The notes: generated by a model not told the origin, from the letters alone. Shown: positions 34,540 to 61,251, counted from the first letter of the stretch. The stretch: 64,000 nucleotides of DNA from Saccharothrix sp. HUAS TT1 (GCF_040744945.1 NZ_CP160453.1:4960001-5024000); one strand, 5' to 3'. A program made the numbers and translations.

Positions 34540-35495
34540 CGGACGACCTCTTCCCGGGCGTGGGTGGCGCCGGTCAGGGCGAGGAACACGTCGTCCATCG
34601 AGGGGCGGCGCAGCCCGAACTCGGTGACGGCCGCGCCGAGCGGGCGCAGCGCGTCGGCCGCGTCGGCGATGCCGCCGATGCCGTCGTGCACCGGCACCGA
34701 CACGGTCAGCCCGTCGGCGGAGACCTTCGGCGGCGCGACGACCAGGCGGCCCAGCGCCGCCACGACGGTCCCGGCGTCCGCCCGGCTGGCCACGCCGACC
34801 TCCAGCAGCTCGCCGCCGACCTTGGCCTTCAGCTCGGCGGGCGTGCCCTCGGCGATGACCTGCCCGCCGTCCACCACGGCCACCCGGTCGGCGAGCTGGT
34901 CGGCCTCCTCCAGGTACTGGGTGGTCAGCAGCACGGTGACGCCACCGGCCACCTGCTCGCGGATCATGTCCCACAGCGCGATGCGGCTGGTGACGTCCAG
35001 ACCGGTGGTCGGCTCGTCCAGGAACAGCACGGTGGGCTCGGCGACGACGCTCACCGCGAGGTCGAGCCTGCGCCGCATCCCGCCCGAGTAGGTCTTCACC
35101 ACCCGGTCGGCGGCTTCCACCAGGGAGAACCGCTCCAGCATCTGGTCGGCGCGCACCCTGGCGGCGCGCCGGCCCAGCCGGTGCAGGGTGCCGATCAGGC
35201 GCAGGTTCTCCCGCCCGGTCAGCCGCTCGTCCACGGCCGCGTACTGCCCGGCCAGGCCGATGGCGCCGCGCACCGCGCGCGGGTCGCGCACCACGTCGTG
35301 CCCGGCGACGACGGCGTGGCCGCTGTCCGGCTCGACCAGCGTGGCCAGCACGCGCACGGTGGTCGTCTTGCCCGCGCCGTTCGGGCCGAGCAGCCCGAAG
35401 ACCTCGCCCGCCTGCACGGTCAGGTCCACGCCGCGCAGCGCTTCGTGGTCGCCATACCTCTTGCGGAGCCCTTCGGCTCGGATCGCTGTTGCCAC
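34536..35495 (-). CDS. ABC transporter ATP-binding protein (DrrA-like)
   Basis: 319 residues, GTG start behind GAGGAGT. Walker A G-P-N-G-A-G-K-T-T near residue 38, Q-loop region, ABC signature Y-S-G-G-M-R-R-R-L-D-L near 136, Walker B V-L-F-L-D-E-P-T near 156, H-loop replaced by T-T-Q-Y. The C-terminal 80 residues are the extra domain of daunorubicin-resistance type ATPases. First gene of the minus-strand operon; it powers the adjacent permease. Confidence 0.92.
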   Translation of the reverse strand: MATAIRAEGLRKRYGDHEALRGVDLTVQAGEVFGLLGPNGAGKTTTVRVLATLVEPDSGHAVVAGHDVVRDPRAVRGAIGLAGQYAAVDERLTGRENLRLIGTLHRLGRRAARVRADQMLERFSLVEAADRVVKTYSGGMRRRLDLAVSVVAEPTVLFLDEPTTGLDVTSRIALWDMIREQVAGGVTVLLTTQYLEEADQLADRVAVVDGGQVIAEGTPAELKAKVGGELLEVGVASRADAGTVVAALGRLVVAPPKVSADGLTVSVPVHDGIGGIADAADALRPLGAAVTEFGLRRPSMDDVFLALTGATHAREEVVR

Positions 35496-35678
35496 GCGCC
35501 ACTCCTCATCCGGGAACCGGGCGCGGGTGCGCGCCGTCGACGGGTGTTGCAGGAAACCGCCGCACGAGGGGCGCTGTGGTGCGCGGCCGGCGGGCGGTGC
35601 CGTGCGCGGACGACGCTAGACCGCGGCACGCGCCGGGGGCAGCGCCGCTGCAGCAACCGCCCTGCGGCCGGAAAACCG

Positions 35679-35694
35679 TTGCAGCATCGTGCAA
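35679..35694. promoter_or_regulatory. Inverted repeat TTGC-N8-GCAA, site A
   Basis: TTGC-AGCATCGT-GCAA, with TTGCA/TGCAA five-base arms. Similar sites are at 35728 and 59891. It is a candidate binding site for a cluster regulator. Confidence 0.5.
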
Positions 35695-35727
35695 TCCGCT
35701 TGCCCACGCCGCCGCGCGAGGAGCCGG

Positions 35728-35743
35728 CTGCAAGTTGATGCAG
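35728..35743. promoter_or_regulatory. Inverted repeat CTGC-N8-GCAG, site B
   Basis: CTGC-AAGTTGAT-GCAG, with the same arm spacing as site A and nearly the same central bases (AAGTT) as the site at 59891. It lies 100 bp upstream of the NRPS start. Confidence 0.5.
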
Positions 35744-35843
35744 CGTCGTTGCGACGCCGTCGGAGCGGTCGAAGACTATGGCCGTCGCCCGCGCCGCCAC
35801 CGTCCACGGCGGAGCCAACGCCGCGAAGCGGAGGACTGCAGAG

Positions 35844-38800
35844 ATGACCGGTGAACCCATCGAACGGCTCGCGCTGACACCAGCCCAGGAGGGCATCCGG
35901 TTCGCGCAGTCGCTGGACCCCGACAACGCGGTGTACTGCGTCGCCGAGGTCGTCGAAGTGGATTCCACGCTGGACCACACCTTGCTCACCACCGCGTTGA
36001 ACACCGTGGTGCGCGAGGTCGAGGCGCTGCGCATCGCCGTGGTGGACGGCGAACCGCGGGCCGGGCAGGTGGTCCGGTCCGAAGTGGACTTCCCGGTCGA
36101 GGCCGTCGACCTGGCCGACGCCGCCGAGGCCGACGCGTGGGCCCGCCGCCGGTTGGCCCGGCCGATGACCGAGCTGGTGGAGTTCGCCCTGCTGCGCCTG
36201 GCCGCGGGCGGTTCCCGCTGGTTCGCGCGCTACCACCACGTGGTGGTCGACGGCGCGACGACCGCGCTGGTCGAGGCGCGCGTAGCCGAGGTGTACACCG
36301 CGCTGGCGCGGGACGGCCGGGTCGAGCCGCGGGCGTTCCCCGCGGTGGCCGACCTGCTGCGGCACGAGGACGACTACCGCGCCTCCGCGAAGTTCGAGCG
36401 CGACCGGGAGCACTGGCGCGCGGTGCTGGCCGACCGCCCCGAACCGGTCGGCCTGTCGGCGGTGGCGCCGGACAAGCCCGCCCTGCCGCGCAAGCTCCGC
36501 GCCCACCTCGACCCCGGCGCCGTCGCCGCCGTGCGCGACCTGGCCCGCGAGGCGGAGGTCAGCTGGCCGTCGGTGCTGGTCTCGGTGCTGGGGCTGCAGC
36601 TCGGCCGGCTCACCGGGACCACCGACGTCCTGCTCGGCCTGCCGGCGGCCGCCCGCACGCCCCGGTCCGCGGCGATGCCCGGCATGGTGTCCAACATCGT
36701 GCCCGTGCGGCTGCGCCCGCACCCCGCGACACCGCTGCTGGACTACCTGCGCGACACCGCCGCCGCGCTGCGCTCCTCGGTGCGCCACCAGCGCTACCGC
36801 TACGAGGACCTGCGCCGCGACCTGGGCCTGGTCGCCGGCGGGACGCGCCTGCTCGGCCCGCAGGTCAACATCGTCCTGCTCGACCAGCCGCTGGACTTCG
36901 CGGGTGCGCCGGGCCGCGCGGTGAACCTGGCGGGCGGACCGGTGGACGACCTCACGCTGGTGGTGGACGGCCGGGCCCCGGGCGGTGGGCTGGACCTGTC
37001 GTTCGACCTGCACCCCGGCCTCTACGACGACGACGCGGCGCGGGAGGTGGCCGACCGGTTCGCGGTGCTGCTGGACGCGCTGCTCGCCGCCGACCCGGCC
37101 GGACCCCTCGGCCGGGTGGCCCTGGCGACCGCCGCCGAGCGGGACCGGATCGCCGACTGGAACGACACCGACGACGCGGCGCCCGCGGGCACGCTGCCCG
37201 GGTTGTTCGAGGCGCAGGCCGCGCGCACCCCGGACGCGCCGGCCGTCGTCTTCGAGGACCGCACCCTGACCTACGCCGAGCTGAACAGCCGGGCCAACCG
37301 CCTGGCCCGCGAGCTGGTGCGGCGCGGCGTCGGGCCGGAGTCGTTCACGGCCCTGGCCCTGCCGCGCTCGGCGGAGCTGGTGGTGGCGCTGCTGGCGGTG
37401 CTCAAGGCGGGCGGCGCGTACCTGCCGGTCGACCCGCACCACCCGGCCGACCGCATCGCGCTGGTGCTCGACGACGCCGCGCCGGCGCTGGCGATCACCT
37501 CGGCCGACGCTGGCGTGCCGCTGCCCGACGGGCTGCCGGTGCTGGTGCTGGACGACCTGCCGCCCGACGACCTGCCGCCCGACGACGGGCTGTCCGGGCA
37601 CGACCTGACCGACGCCGACCGGCTCGCCGCGCTGCTGCCCGACCACCCGGCCTACGTCATCCACACCTCGGGCTCGACCGGCCGCCCCAAGGGCGTGCTG
37701 GTGTCGCAGCGCAGCGTGGTCGACCTGGTGGCCTGGGCGGTGGCGGACATCCGCCCCGAGCGCATGGCCCGGGTCCTGGCGTCGACCTCGCTCAACTTCG
37801 ACGTGTCGGTGTTCGAGCTGTTCGGGCCGCTGTGCAGCGGCGGCTGCATCGAGGTGGTGCGCGACCTGCTCGCGCTGACCGAGCGCCCGGACGGGCGGTG
37901 GAGCGGCACCCTGGTCAGCGCGGTGCCGTCGGCGTTCGCCCAGGTCCTCGCGCACGGCGGGGTGCGGGTGGAGGCGGACCTGGTGGTCCTGGCGGGCGAG
38001 GGCCTGTCGCTGCGCGCCGTGCGGGACGTGCTGACCGCGATCCCCGGCGCCGAGGTCGCCAACATCTACGGGCCGACCGAGGACACCGTCTACGCCACCG
38101 CCTGGTACTCCGGCGGGCGGGACGTGCGCGCCGCGCCGCCCATCGGCCGCCCGCTGGCCAACACCCGCGCGCACGTGCTCGACGCCGCGCTGCGCCCCGT
38201 GCCGCCGGGCGCGACCGGCGAGCTGTACCTGTCCGGCACGGGCCTCGCCCGCGGCTACCTCAACCGGCCGGGCCTGACCTCGGAGCGGTTCGTGGCCGAC
38301 CCGTTCGGCGCGCCCGGCGACCGGATGTACCGCACCGGCGACATCGCCCGGTGGAACGAGCGGGGCGAGGTCGAGTACCTGGGCCGCGCCGACGACCAGG
38401 TGAAGGTGCGCGGGTTCCGCATCGAGCTGGGCGAGGTCGAGGCCGTGCTGGCGCGGCACGGCTCGGTCGGCGCGGTGGCCGTCGTGGTCCGGGAGAGCGC
38501 GCCCGGCGTCAAGCAGCTGGTGGCCTACGTCGTCCCGGCGGACGGCTCCGCCGACCACGGGGTGCTGCGCGCGCACGCCGCCGCCGCGCTGCCCGAGTAC
38601 ATGGTCCCGGCCGCGTTCGTCACCCTCGACGCCCTGCCGCTCAACTCCAACGGCAAGCTCGACCGGCGCGCCCTGCCCGCCCCGGAGTTCGCGGGCGGCG
38701 GCGGCCGGGAGGCGGCCACCGAGCTGGAAGCGCTGCTGTGCGGCCTGTTCGCCGACGTGCTCGGCGTGACCGCGGTCGGGCCCGAGGACGGGTTCTTCGA

Positions 38801-41800
38801 CCTGGGCGGCGACAGCATCGTGTCCATCCAGCTCGCCGCGCGGGCCAGGGCCGCCGGGGTCGAGCTGACCCCGCGCGACGTGTTCGCCCACCCGACGCCC
38901 GAGCGGTTGGCGGTGGTGGCGCGGGCCACCACCGCGCAGGCCCCGGAGCCGGACGAGGGCACCGGCCCGGTGACACCGCTGCCGATCGTGCGGTGGCTGC
39001 GCGAGCGCGGCCCGGCGGTCGACGCGGTCAACCAGTCGATCCTGGTCCGCACCCCGGCGGGGCTGCGGTTCGAGGAGCTGCGCGAGGCCGTGCGGGTGCT
39101 GCTCGACCACCACGACGCGCTGCGGCTGCGGGTGTCCCGGCCCGCCGAGTCCGCCGAGTGGGGCCTGGAGGTGCTGCCGGTCGGCGCGGTCGACGTCGAC
39201 GAGTGCGTGCGGTCGGTCTCCCCGGACGCCGACGTCGCCGCCCTCGCCCTGGAGGCGGTGGACGAGCTGCGCCCCGACACCGGCCCGACGCTGCGGGCGC
39301 TGTTCCTCGACGGCGGGCCGGACCGGCCCGGCCGGCTGCTGCTGGTCGCCCACCACCTGCTGGTGGACGGCGTGTCGTGGCGGGTGCTGCTGGAGGACCT
39401 GGCCGCCGCCTGCGCCGGCCGGGCGCCGCAACCCGTCGGCACGTCCTACCGCCGCTGGTCGGAACTGGTCGCCGGGCAGGACCGCGGCGCCGAGCTGCCG
39501 CACTGGCGGCAGGTGCTGTCCGGACCGGACCCGCTGCTCGGCGACCGCCCGCTCGACGCCCGCGACACCACCGGCACCGGCCGCGACCTGGCCGTCGCCC
39601 TGACCGCCGACCTCACCCGCGCGCTGCTCGACGTGCCCGCGGCGTTCCGCGCCCGGCTGGACGACGTGCTGCTCGCCGCGCTCGCCCTGGCCTTCGCCGA
39701 GGACCGCGACGCGCTGCTGGTCGACCTGGAGGGCCACGGCCGCCAGGAGCTGCCCGGCACGGACCTGACCCGCACGGTCGGCTGGTTCACCAGCCTGCAC
39801 CCGGCGCGCCTCGACCTCACCGGCGCGGACGTGGCCGGCGCGTTCGCCGGCGGCCCGGCGGCGGGTGGCGTCCTCAAGCGGGTCAAGGAGCAGCTGCGCG
39901 CCGCGCCCGACCACGGCTTCGGCTTCGGCGTGCTCCGGCGCCTGGACCCGGCCGCCGCGCCGGAACTGGCCGCGCTGCCCGTGCCGCAGGTCGGGTTCAA
40001 CTACCTGGGCCGGATCGCCGCGGGCGAACAGGACTGGGCCGTCACCGCGCAGGGGCTGGCGCCCGGCGCGGACGCCGAGCTGCCCCTGGCGCACGCCGTC
40101 GAGGTCACCGCCCTGGTCCGCGACGGCGCGAACGGCCCCGAGCTGGCGGCCACCTGGACGTGGGCCGCGGACCTGCTGCCCGAGCGGCACGTGCGGCGGC
40201 TGGCCGACCGCTGGACCGCCGCCCTGCGCGCGCTGGCCGAGCACGCCGCCCGGCCCGGCAGCGGCGGCCTCACCCCGTCGGACCTGCCGCTGGTGCGGCT
40301 GGAGCAGGAGCACGTCACCGCGCTGGAGCGCGCCGTGCCCGGCCTGGTCGACGTGTTCCCGCCCGCGCCGCTGCAGCAGGGCCTGCTGTTCCACGCGATG
40401 CTGGACGACGGCGAGGACGCCTACACCGTCCAGTTCACCTTCGACCTGGTCGGGGCGCTGGACGCGGACCGCCTGCGGGACGCCGCGCAGGCGCTGCTGG
40501 ACCGGCACCCCAACCTGCGGGCCGCGGTCGTCCACGACGGGCTGCCCGCGCCGGTGGTCGCCGTGCCGGGGCACGTCGTGCTGCCGTGGCGCGAGGTCCC
40601 GGTGTCCACCGAGGACGACGCGACCGCGGTGGCCGAGGCCGACCGGGCCGCCGGGTTCGACCTCGCCGCGCCGCCGCTGCTGCGGCTGACCCTGCTCCGG
40701 TTCGCCGCCGACCGGCACCGGCTCGTGCTGACCAACCACCACGTGCTGCTCGACGGCTGGTCGATGCCGCTGCTGGCGACGGAGCTGTTCGCCCGCTACG
40801 CCGGCCGCCCGGTCCCACCGGCCACGCCGTACCGGGACTACCTGGGCTGGCTGGTCGACCGGGACGGCGACGCCGCCCGCGCCGCGTGGCGGACCGCGCT
40901 CGCCGGGCTGGAGGAGCCGACGCTGGTGGCGGTCGGCGAGGCCGTTGCCGTCCGCGAGCCCGGGACCGCCATCGGTCGCGAGCCGGGCGCCGGCGGCGAG
41001 TCGGGGGCCGTCGTCGCCCGCGAGCCGGAGACCATCGCGTTCGCGCTCACCGAGGAGCAGACCAACCGCCTCGACGCGCTCACCCGGGCCCGCGGCCTGA
41101 CCGCCAACACCGTCGTCCAGGCCGCCTGGGGCCTGCTGCTGGCCGCGCACACCGGCCGCTCGGACGTGGTCTTCGGCGCCACCGCCTCCGGCCGCCCCGC
41201 CGAGCTGTCCGGCGTCGAGTCCGTGGTCGGCCTGCTGATCAACTCCCTGCCGGTGCGGGTGCGGCTCGACCCGGCCGAGACGGTCTCCGGGCTGCTGGCC
41301 CGCGTGCAGGGCGAGCAGCTGGCCCTGACCGACCACCGGCACCTCGGCCTGGCCGAGGTGCAGCGCGCGGCCGGGCACGCCGAGCTGTTCGACTCGCTGG
41401 TGGTGTTCGAGAACTACCCGCTCGACCCCACCGCCCTCGACCCCGGCGCGGGCCTCTCTGTCGCCGACGTGGCGGCCCGCGACACCACGCACTACCCGCT
41501 GTCGCTGATCGCCGTGCCCGGCCCGCGGCTGTCGTTCCGGCTGGACCACCGGGTGCGCCCGGCCGTCGCGGACCGCCTGGTCTCCCGGTTCCGGCGGGTG
41601 CTCGACGCGGTGGTCGCGGACCCGGACGCGCCGGTCGGGCGGCTCGACGCGCTGTCCGCCGCCGAACGGCACCTGGTGCTGCACCGCTGGAACGACACCG
41701 CGCACCCGGTCGACGGGACCACGCTGCCCGCGCTGTTCCAGGCGCAGGTCGCGCGCACCCCGGACGCGGTGGCCGTCGTCTTCGAGGGCCACACCCTGAC

Positions 41801-44800
41801 CTACGCGGAGCTGAACGCCCGCGCCAACCGCCTGGCCCGGCTGCTCATCGCCCGCGGCGCGGGTCCGGAGCGGCTGGTGGCGCTGGCGGTGCCGCGGTCG
41901 CTGGAGCTGATCGTCGCCCTGCACGCGGTGCACAAGGCGGGCGCGGCCTACCTGCCGATCGACCCCGGCTACCCGGCCGACCGCATCGCGCTGCTGCTCG
42001 GCGACGCCGACCCCGCCGTGCTGCTGACCACCCGCGCGGTCGAGGACGCGCTGCCCGCCACCGGCGCACCGACGCTGCTGCTCGACCCGGGCGACCTCGA
42101 CCCGCTGCTGGCCGGGTGCTCCCGCGCCGACGTCACCGACGCCGACCGCACCTCGCCGCTGCGGCCCGCCGACACCGCCTACGTCATCTACACCTCGGGC
42201 TCGACCGGCCGACCCAAGGGCGTGCTGGTGCCGCACCACGGCATCGTCAACCGGCTGCTGTGGATGCAGGACCGCTACCGCCTCGACGGCACCGACCGCG
42301 TGCTGCAGAAGACGCCGTCCGGGTTCGACGTCTCGGTGTGGGAGTTCTTCTGGCCGCTGATCACCGGCGCGGCGCTGGTGGTGGCCAAGCCGGAGGGGCA
42401 CCGCGACCCGGTGTACCTGTCCCGCCTGGTGCGCGACTCCGGCATCACCACCCTGCACTTCGTGCCCTCGATGCTGCACGCGTTCCTGCTGCACGCCGAC
42501 CCCGCCGACGCCGCCGGCCTGCGCCGGGTGATCTGCTCGGGCGAAGCGCTCGGCGCGGACCTGCGCGACCGGTTCTTCGCCGTCCTGCCCCGCGTCGAGC
42601 TGCACAACCTCTACGGGCCGACCGAGGCGTCGGTGGACGTCACCGAGTGGCAGTGCGCGCCCGACGAGGCGCTGACGTCGGTGCCGATCGGCCGCCCGGT
42701 CTGGAACACCGGCCTGCGCGTGCTGGACGCCTGCCTGCGGCCGGTGCCGCCGGGCGTCGCGGGGGAGCTGTACCTGACCGGCGTCCAGCTCGCCCGCGGC
42801 TACCTGGCCCGGCCGGGCCTGACCTCGGAGCGGTTCGTGGCCGACCCGTTCGGCGCGCCCGGCGACCGGATGTACCGCACCGGCGACATCGCCCGGTGGC
42901 GGCCGGACGGCTCGCTGGACTACCTCGGCCGCGCCGACGACCAGGTCAAGGTCAACGGGTTCCGCATCGAGCTGGGCGAGATCGAGGCGGCGCTGGCCGC
43001 GTTCGACGAGGTCACGCACGCCGCGGTGGTGGTGCGCGAGGACGGCGGCGCGAAGCGGCTCGTCGGCTACGCCACCCCGGAGGCCGGGCACGACCCCGAC
43101 CCGGACGCGCTGCGCGCCCGGCTGGCCGACGTGCTGCCCGAGCACCTGGTGCCCGCCGCGGTGGTGCTGCTGGCGGAGTTCCCGGTGGGGCCCAACGGCA
43201 AGCTGGACCGCCGCGCCCTGCCCGCGCCGGAGTTCCGCTCCCGCTCCGGCCGCGCGCCGGCCACCGTCACCGAGGAGCTGCTGTGCTCCCTGGTCGCCGC
43301 CGTGCTCGGCCTGCCCTCGGTCGGCCCGGACGACGGCTTCTTCGACCTGGGCGGCGACAGCATCCTGTCCATCCAGCTGGTCAGCCGGGCGCGGGCGTCG
43401 GGCCTGGCCTTCACGCCGCGGGACGTCTTCACCCACCGCACGGTCGCCGCGCTCGCCGCCGTCGCCGGGCAGGTCGGCGCCGACACCGCCGTGCGGGAGG
43501 AACCCGGCGCGGGCGTCGGCCGGTACGAGCCCCTGCCGATCGCCGCCGCCCTGTTCGAGCGCGGCGGCCCGCTCGACGGCTTCCACCAGTCGATGCTGCT
43601 GCGGGTGCCGCCGGGCCTCGGGCTCGACCACCTGACCACCGCCGTGCAAGCGTTGCTGGACCACCACGACGCGCTGCGCACCCGGCTGGCCGACGGCGTG
43701 CTGGAGGTGCTGCCGCCGGGCGCGGTGGACGCGGCCCGCCTGGTGCGCCGGGTGGACGCGCGCGGCGGGTTCGACGTGGCCCGGCACGCCGACGAGGCGC
43801 GCCGGGGGCTGGCGCCGGCCGACCCGGTGATGGCCCGGGTCGTGTGGTTCGACGCGGGGGCCGACCAGGGCCGCCTGCTCGTGCTGCTGCACCACCTGGT
43901 CGTGGACGGCGTGTCGTGGCGGGTGCTGGTGCCGGACCTGACGGCGGCCTGGCACGCCGCCGCCGCGGGCCGCGACGCCGAGCTGCCGCCGGTGGGCACC
44001 TCCTACCGGACCTGGACCCGCACCCTGGCCGGGCTGGCCGCCGAACGGGCCGACGAGGCGCCCGCCTGGGCCGCCGTGCTCGCCGAGCCGGACGCGCCGC
44101 TGGCCGACCGGCCGCTGGACCCGGCCGTCGACGTGGTGTCCACCCTGCGCCACCACACCACCGAGCTGCCGCCCGGTCTCACCGAACCGCTGCTGACCTC
44201 GGTGCCCGCCGCGTTCCACGCGGGCGTCACCGACGTGCTGCTGACCGCGCTGGCCGTCGCCGCCGCGCAGCACCGCCCCGGCCACCTGCTGGTGGACCTG
44301 GAGGTGCACGGCCGCGAGGAGGTCGCGGGCACGGACCTGTCGCGCACCGTCGGCTGGTTCACCGGCCTGCACCCGGCCCGGTTGGACGCCGCCGTGGCCG
44401 ACTGGGACGAGCTGTGGGCGGCGGGCCCGGAAGCGGGCCGGGCGCTCAAGCGGGTCAAGGAGCAGCTGCGGGCCCTGCCCGCCGGGGGGCTCGGCTGGGG
44501 CCTGCTGCGCCACCTGAACCCCGGCACCGCGCCCGCGCTGGCCGCGCTGCCCGTGCCGCAGGTCGGGTTCAACTACCTGGGCCGCTTCCCGGCGCCCGAC
44601 GCGGCGGACTGGGCCCCGGCACCCGAGGGCGACGGCCTCGGCGGCGGCGCCGACCCCGGCGCCCGCCTGCCGCACGCCCTGGAGGTCAACGCCGTGACGA
44701 GAGACGGCGCGGACGGCCCCCGGCTGGTCGTGGACTGGGCGTGGCCCGCGGGCCTGCTGCGGCACGACGACGTGGTGGCGCTGGCCACCGGCTTCGACCG

Positions 44801-44941
44801 GGCGCTGGCGGCGCTGGTGGCGCACGCCGCGGACCCGGACGCGGGCGGGCACAGCCCGTCGGACCTGACCCTGGACTCCCTGAGCCAGGACGAGATCGAC
44901 GAGTTCGAAGACGACTTGGACGCAGAGTGGGAGATGTCGCA

Positions 44942-44945
<4 letters not shown>
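35844..44945 (+). CDS. Non-ribosomal peptide synthetase, modules 1-2 (C-A-T-E-C-A-T-E)
   Basis: 3033 residues. Domains: C1 (10-430, Y-H-H-V-V-V-D-G), A1 (440-935), T1 (G-G-D-S near 990), E1 (1040-1470, H-H-L-L-V-D-G), C2 (1500-1935, N-H-H-V-L-L-D-G-W), A2 (1945-2455), T2 (G-G-D-S near 2505), E2 (2555-2990, H-H-L-V-V-D-G) and an acidic docking tail ([10 protein letters not shown]). C1 resembles the EntF condensation domain, which takes an acyl starter. Reading the binding-pocket positions by eye gives A2 D-V-W-H-I-S-L-V-D-K, the serine code, and A1 D-V-F-S-V-A-I-V-Y-K, not assigned. E domains make residues 1 and 2 D-configured. The stop overlaps the next NRPS start by four bases. Confidence 0.95.
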
Positions 44946-59700
<14,755 letters not shown>

Positions 59701-59704
<4 letters not shown>

Positions 59705-59925
59705 CCAACCCCTTCGAGAACGACGACCTGAGCTACCTCGTGCTGGTCAACGCCGAGGGCCAGCACTCGCTGTGGCCCGCGTTCGCCGAGGTGCCCGCCG
59801 GCTGGACCACCGCGCTCGGCCCGGAGAGCCGCCAGGAGTGCCTGTCCCACGTCGAGCGCACCTGGACCGACATGCGCCCGACGAGCCTGGTTGCAAGTTC
59901 AGGCAATCGGTCCGCGAACCGTTGA
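59701..59925 (+). CDS. MbtH family protein (canonical)
   Basis: 74 residues, GTG start overlapping the NRPS stop (GTGA). It has the full signature: [30 protein letters not shown] and W-T-D-M-R-P. It assists A domains of the two NRPSs. The last 15 codons overlap regulatory DNA for the following PKS operon. Confidence 0.93.
59891..59906. promoter_or_regulatory. Inverted repeat TTGC-N8-GCAA, site C
   Basis: TTGC-AAGTTCAG-GCAA inside the 3' end of the MbtH gene, centred about 26 bp upstream of the -35 element at 59922. This is an activator-type position. It matches sites A and B in the NRPS control region. Confidence 0.5.
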
Positions 59926-59950
59926 GCGCGCACCGCGTGGTGCCTATGTT
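59922..59950 (+). promoter_or_regulatory. Promoter of the type II PKS operon
   Basis: TTGAGC (59922-59927), exactly 17 bases, then TATGTT (59945-59950). The -35 element overlaps the MbtH stop codon, and the first PKS gene begins 106 bases after the -10. Confidence 0.6.
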
Positions 59951-60055
59951 GGTTCCACGGCAAGGAAAACCGGGCCACCGGCCGGAGACCACCGGCCACA
60001 CAGGACCCCGGAGCCCGATCACCCCGACACCCGGTCACGGCGACGGAGAACCCCC

Positions 60056-60796
60056 ATGTCTGTGAAGCGAAGCGCCATCGTCAGCGGTGGTTCGCGCGGC
60101 ATCGGCCGCGCCACCGCCCTCGCCCTGGCCGAGGACGGGTACGACATCGCGTTCTGCTACCGCGGTGACATCGAGGCCGCGGCGGCCACCGAGGCGGAGC
60201 TGAAGGAGCGCGGCGCGGCGGTCTACCACGCGCCGTGCGACGTGGCCGACGCCGACGCCGTCGAGGCGTTCGTCAAGGCCGCCGAGGGCCAGCTCGGCGA
60301 GGTCGCCGCGCTGGTGAACTCGGCCGGGATCGTGCGGGACAACCCCATGGTCCTGATGCCGCTGCAGGACTGGAACGCGGTCGTGGACACCAACCTCACC
60401 GGCACCTTCAACTTCTGCCGCACGGTGGCGTTCCGGTTCATGAAGCGCCGCGAGGGCGTCATCGTGAACCTGTCGTCGGTGGCCGGGGTGTACGGGCAGG
60501 CGAGCCAGACCAACTACTCCGCCGCGAAGGCGGGCATCAACGGGATGAGCAAGGCGCTGGCCAAGGAGCTGGCGCCCTACGGGGTGCGGGTGAACGTGGT
60601 CGCGCCCGGCTTCATCGACACCGACATGACCGCCGCGCTGCCGGACAAGGTGCGCGACAAGGCGAAGAAGCTGATCCCGCTGCGCCGCTTCGGCGAGGCG
60701 TCCGACGTGGCCGACCTCGTGTCGTTCCTGGTGTCGGACCGGGCCGGGTACATCACCGGCCAGGTCCTCCAGGTCGACGGCGGCATCGTCATCTGA
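60056..60796 (+). CDS. fabG: 3-oxoacyl-ACP reductase (FabG-like SDR ketoreductase)
   Basis: 246 residues. Cofactor motif G-G-S-R-G-I-G-R near residue 11, N-S-A-G-I near 88, catalytic Ser140/141 and Y154-S-A-A-K158, C-terminal Y-I-T-G-Q-V-L-Q-V-D-G-G. It would reduce beta-keto groups on the ACP with NADPH. As the first gene of an operon with dehydratases, ACP and KS/CLF, it is the ketoreductase of a reducing type II PKS rather than a housekeeping enzyme. Confidence 0.92.
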   Translation: MSVKRSAIVSGGSRGIGRATALALAEDGYDIAFCYRGDIEAAAATEAELKERGAAVYHAPCDVADADAVEAFVKAAEGQLGEVAALVNSAGIVRDNPMVLMPLQDWNAVVDTNLTGTFNFCRTVAFRFMKRREGVIVNLSSVAGVYGQASQTNYSAAKAGINGMSKALAKELAPYGVRVNVVAPGFIDTDMTAALPDKVRDKAKKLIPLRRFGEASDVADLVSFLVSDRAGYITGQVLQVDGGIVI

Positions 60797-60822
60797 CCCG
60801 GCGCACCCACCAGGAGCCAGCA

Positions 60823-61251
60823 GTGAACCGCACGCACGCCGCACCGCTGACCGCGGTGGACCAGGTCGAGCCGACCCCCGGCGGGGTCCGGGCCGAGAAG
60901 CGCGTCGTCGCCGACGACCCCTACCTGGCCGGGCACTACCCGGACTTCGCCATCTACCCCGGGGTGTTCACCATCGAGTCGGTGCACCAGGCGGTGCGGG
61001 CGATGGTGTCCGCCGAGCGCGGGGACCACGCCCGCGCCGAGATCGCCGCCATCGTCTCGGTCCGGCTCAACGCGCCGCTGCTGCCCGGTGACGCGCTCAC
61101 CGTGCGCGCCGACCGCGTCCCGTCGCCCGACCAGGACCTCGTGCGGGTCAAGGCCGTGTGCCTGCGGGCGGACGACGTGGTCGCCGCCCGGATGACCCTG
61201 GACGTCCGCGTCACCTCCGACGCACCGACCACCGAGAGGGGCCAGGCGTGA
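60823..61251 (+). CDS. Hot-dog 3-hydroxyacyl-ACP dehydratase subunit (FabZ-like), catalytic residues present
   Basis: 142 residues, GTG at 60823. The FabZ motif is intact: A-G-H38-Y-P-D-F-A-I-Y-P-G-V-F-T-I-E52-S, supplying catalytic His and Glu. It dehydrates beta-hydroxyacyl-ACP to trans-2-enoyl-ACP. It overlaps the next gene by four bases (GTGA), and that gene encodes a second hot-dog protein, so a heterodimer is likely. Confidence 0.88.
   Translation: MNRTHAAPLTAVDQVEPTPGGVRAEKRVVADDPYLAGHYPDFAIYPGVFTIESVHQAVRAMVSAERGDHARAEIAAIVSVRLNAPLLPGDALTVRADRVPSPDQDLVRVKAVCLRADDVVAARMTLDVRVTSDAPTTERGQA

Larger units (their letters stand above)
35496..35843. other. Divergent control region between exporter operon and NRPS genes
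   Basis: About 348 bases without a gene, serving both operons. Two copies of the inverted repeat YTGC-N8-GCAR lie 49 bp apart in its right half. No consensus sigma-70-type promoter is obvious. The in-frame extension of the NRPS upstream to 35778 was rejected because GGAGG precedes the ATG at 35844. Confidence 0.5.

Noticed and set aside
35778..35843. Earlier start for the first NRPS
   Set aside because: The extension ([11 protein letters not shown]) lacks similarity to C-domain starts, while GGAGG precedes the ATG at 35844.
35616..44852. A 3078-codon open frame antisense to the first NRPS
   Set aside because: It mirrors the NRPS codons; composition is Gln/Arg/Gly/Val-rich without domains. 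It is a by-product of strong third-position G/C in the real gene.
36137..44941. Upstream in-frame extension of the second NRPS across the first NRPS
   Set aside because: The translation is Arg/Pro/Gly-rich without NRPS motifs. The real start is the GTG at 44942 overlapping the first gene's stop, directly before [14 protein letters not shown].
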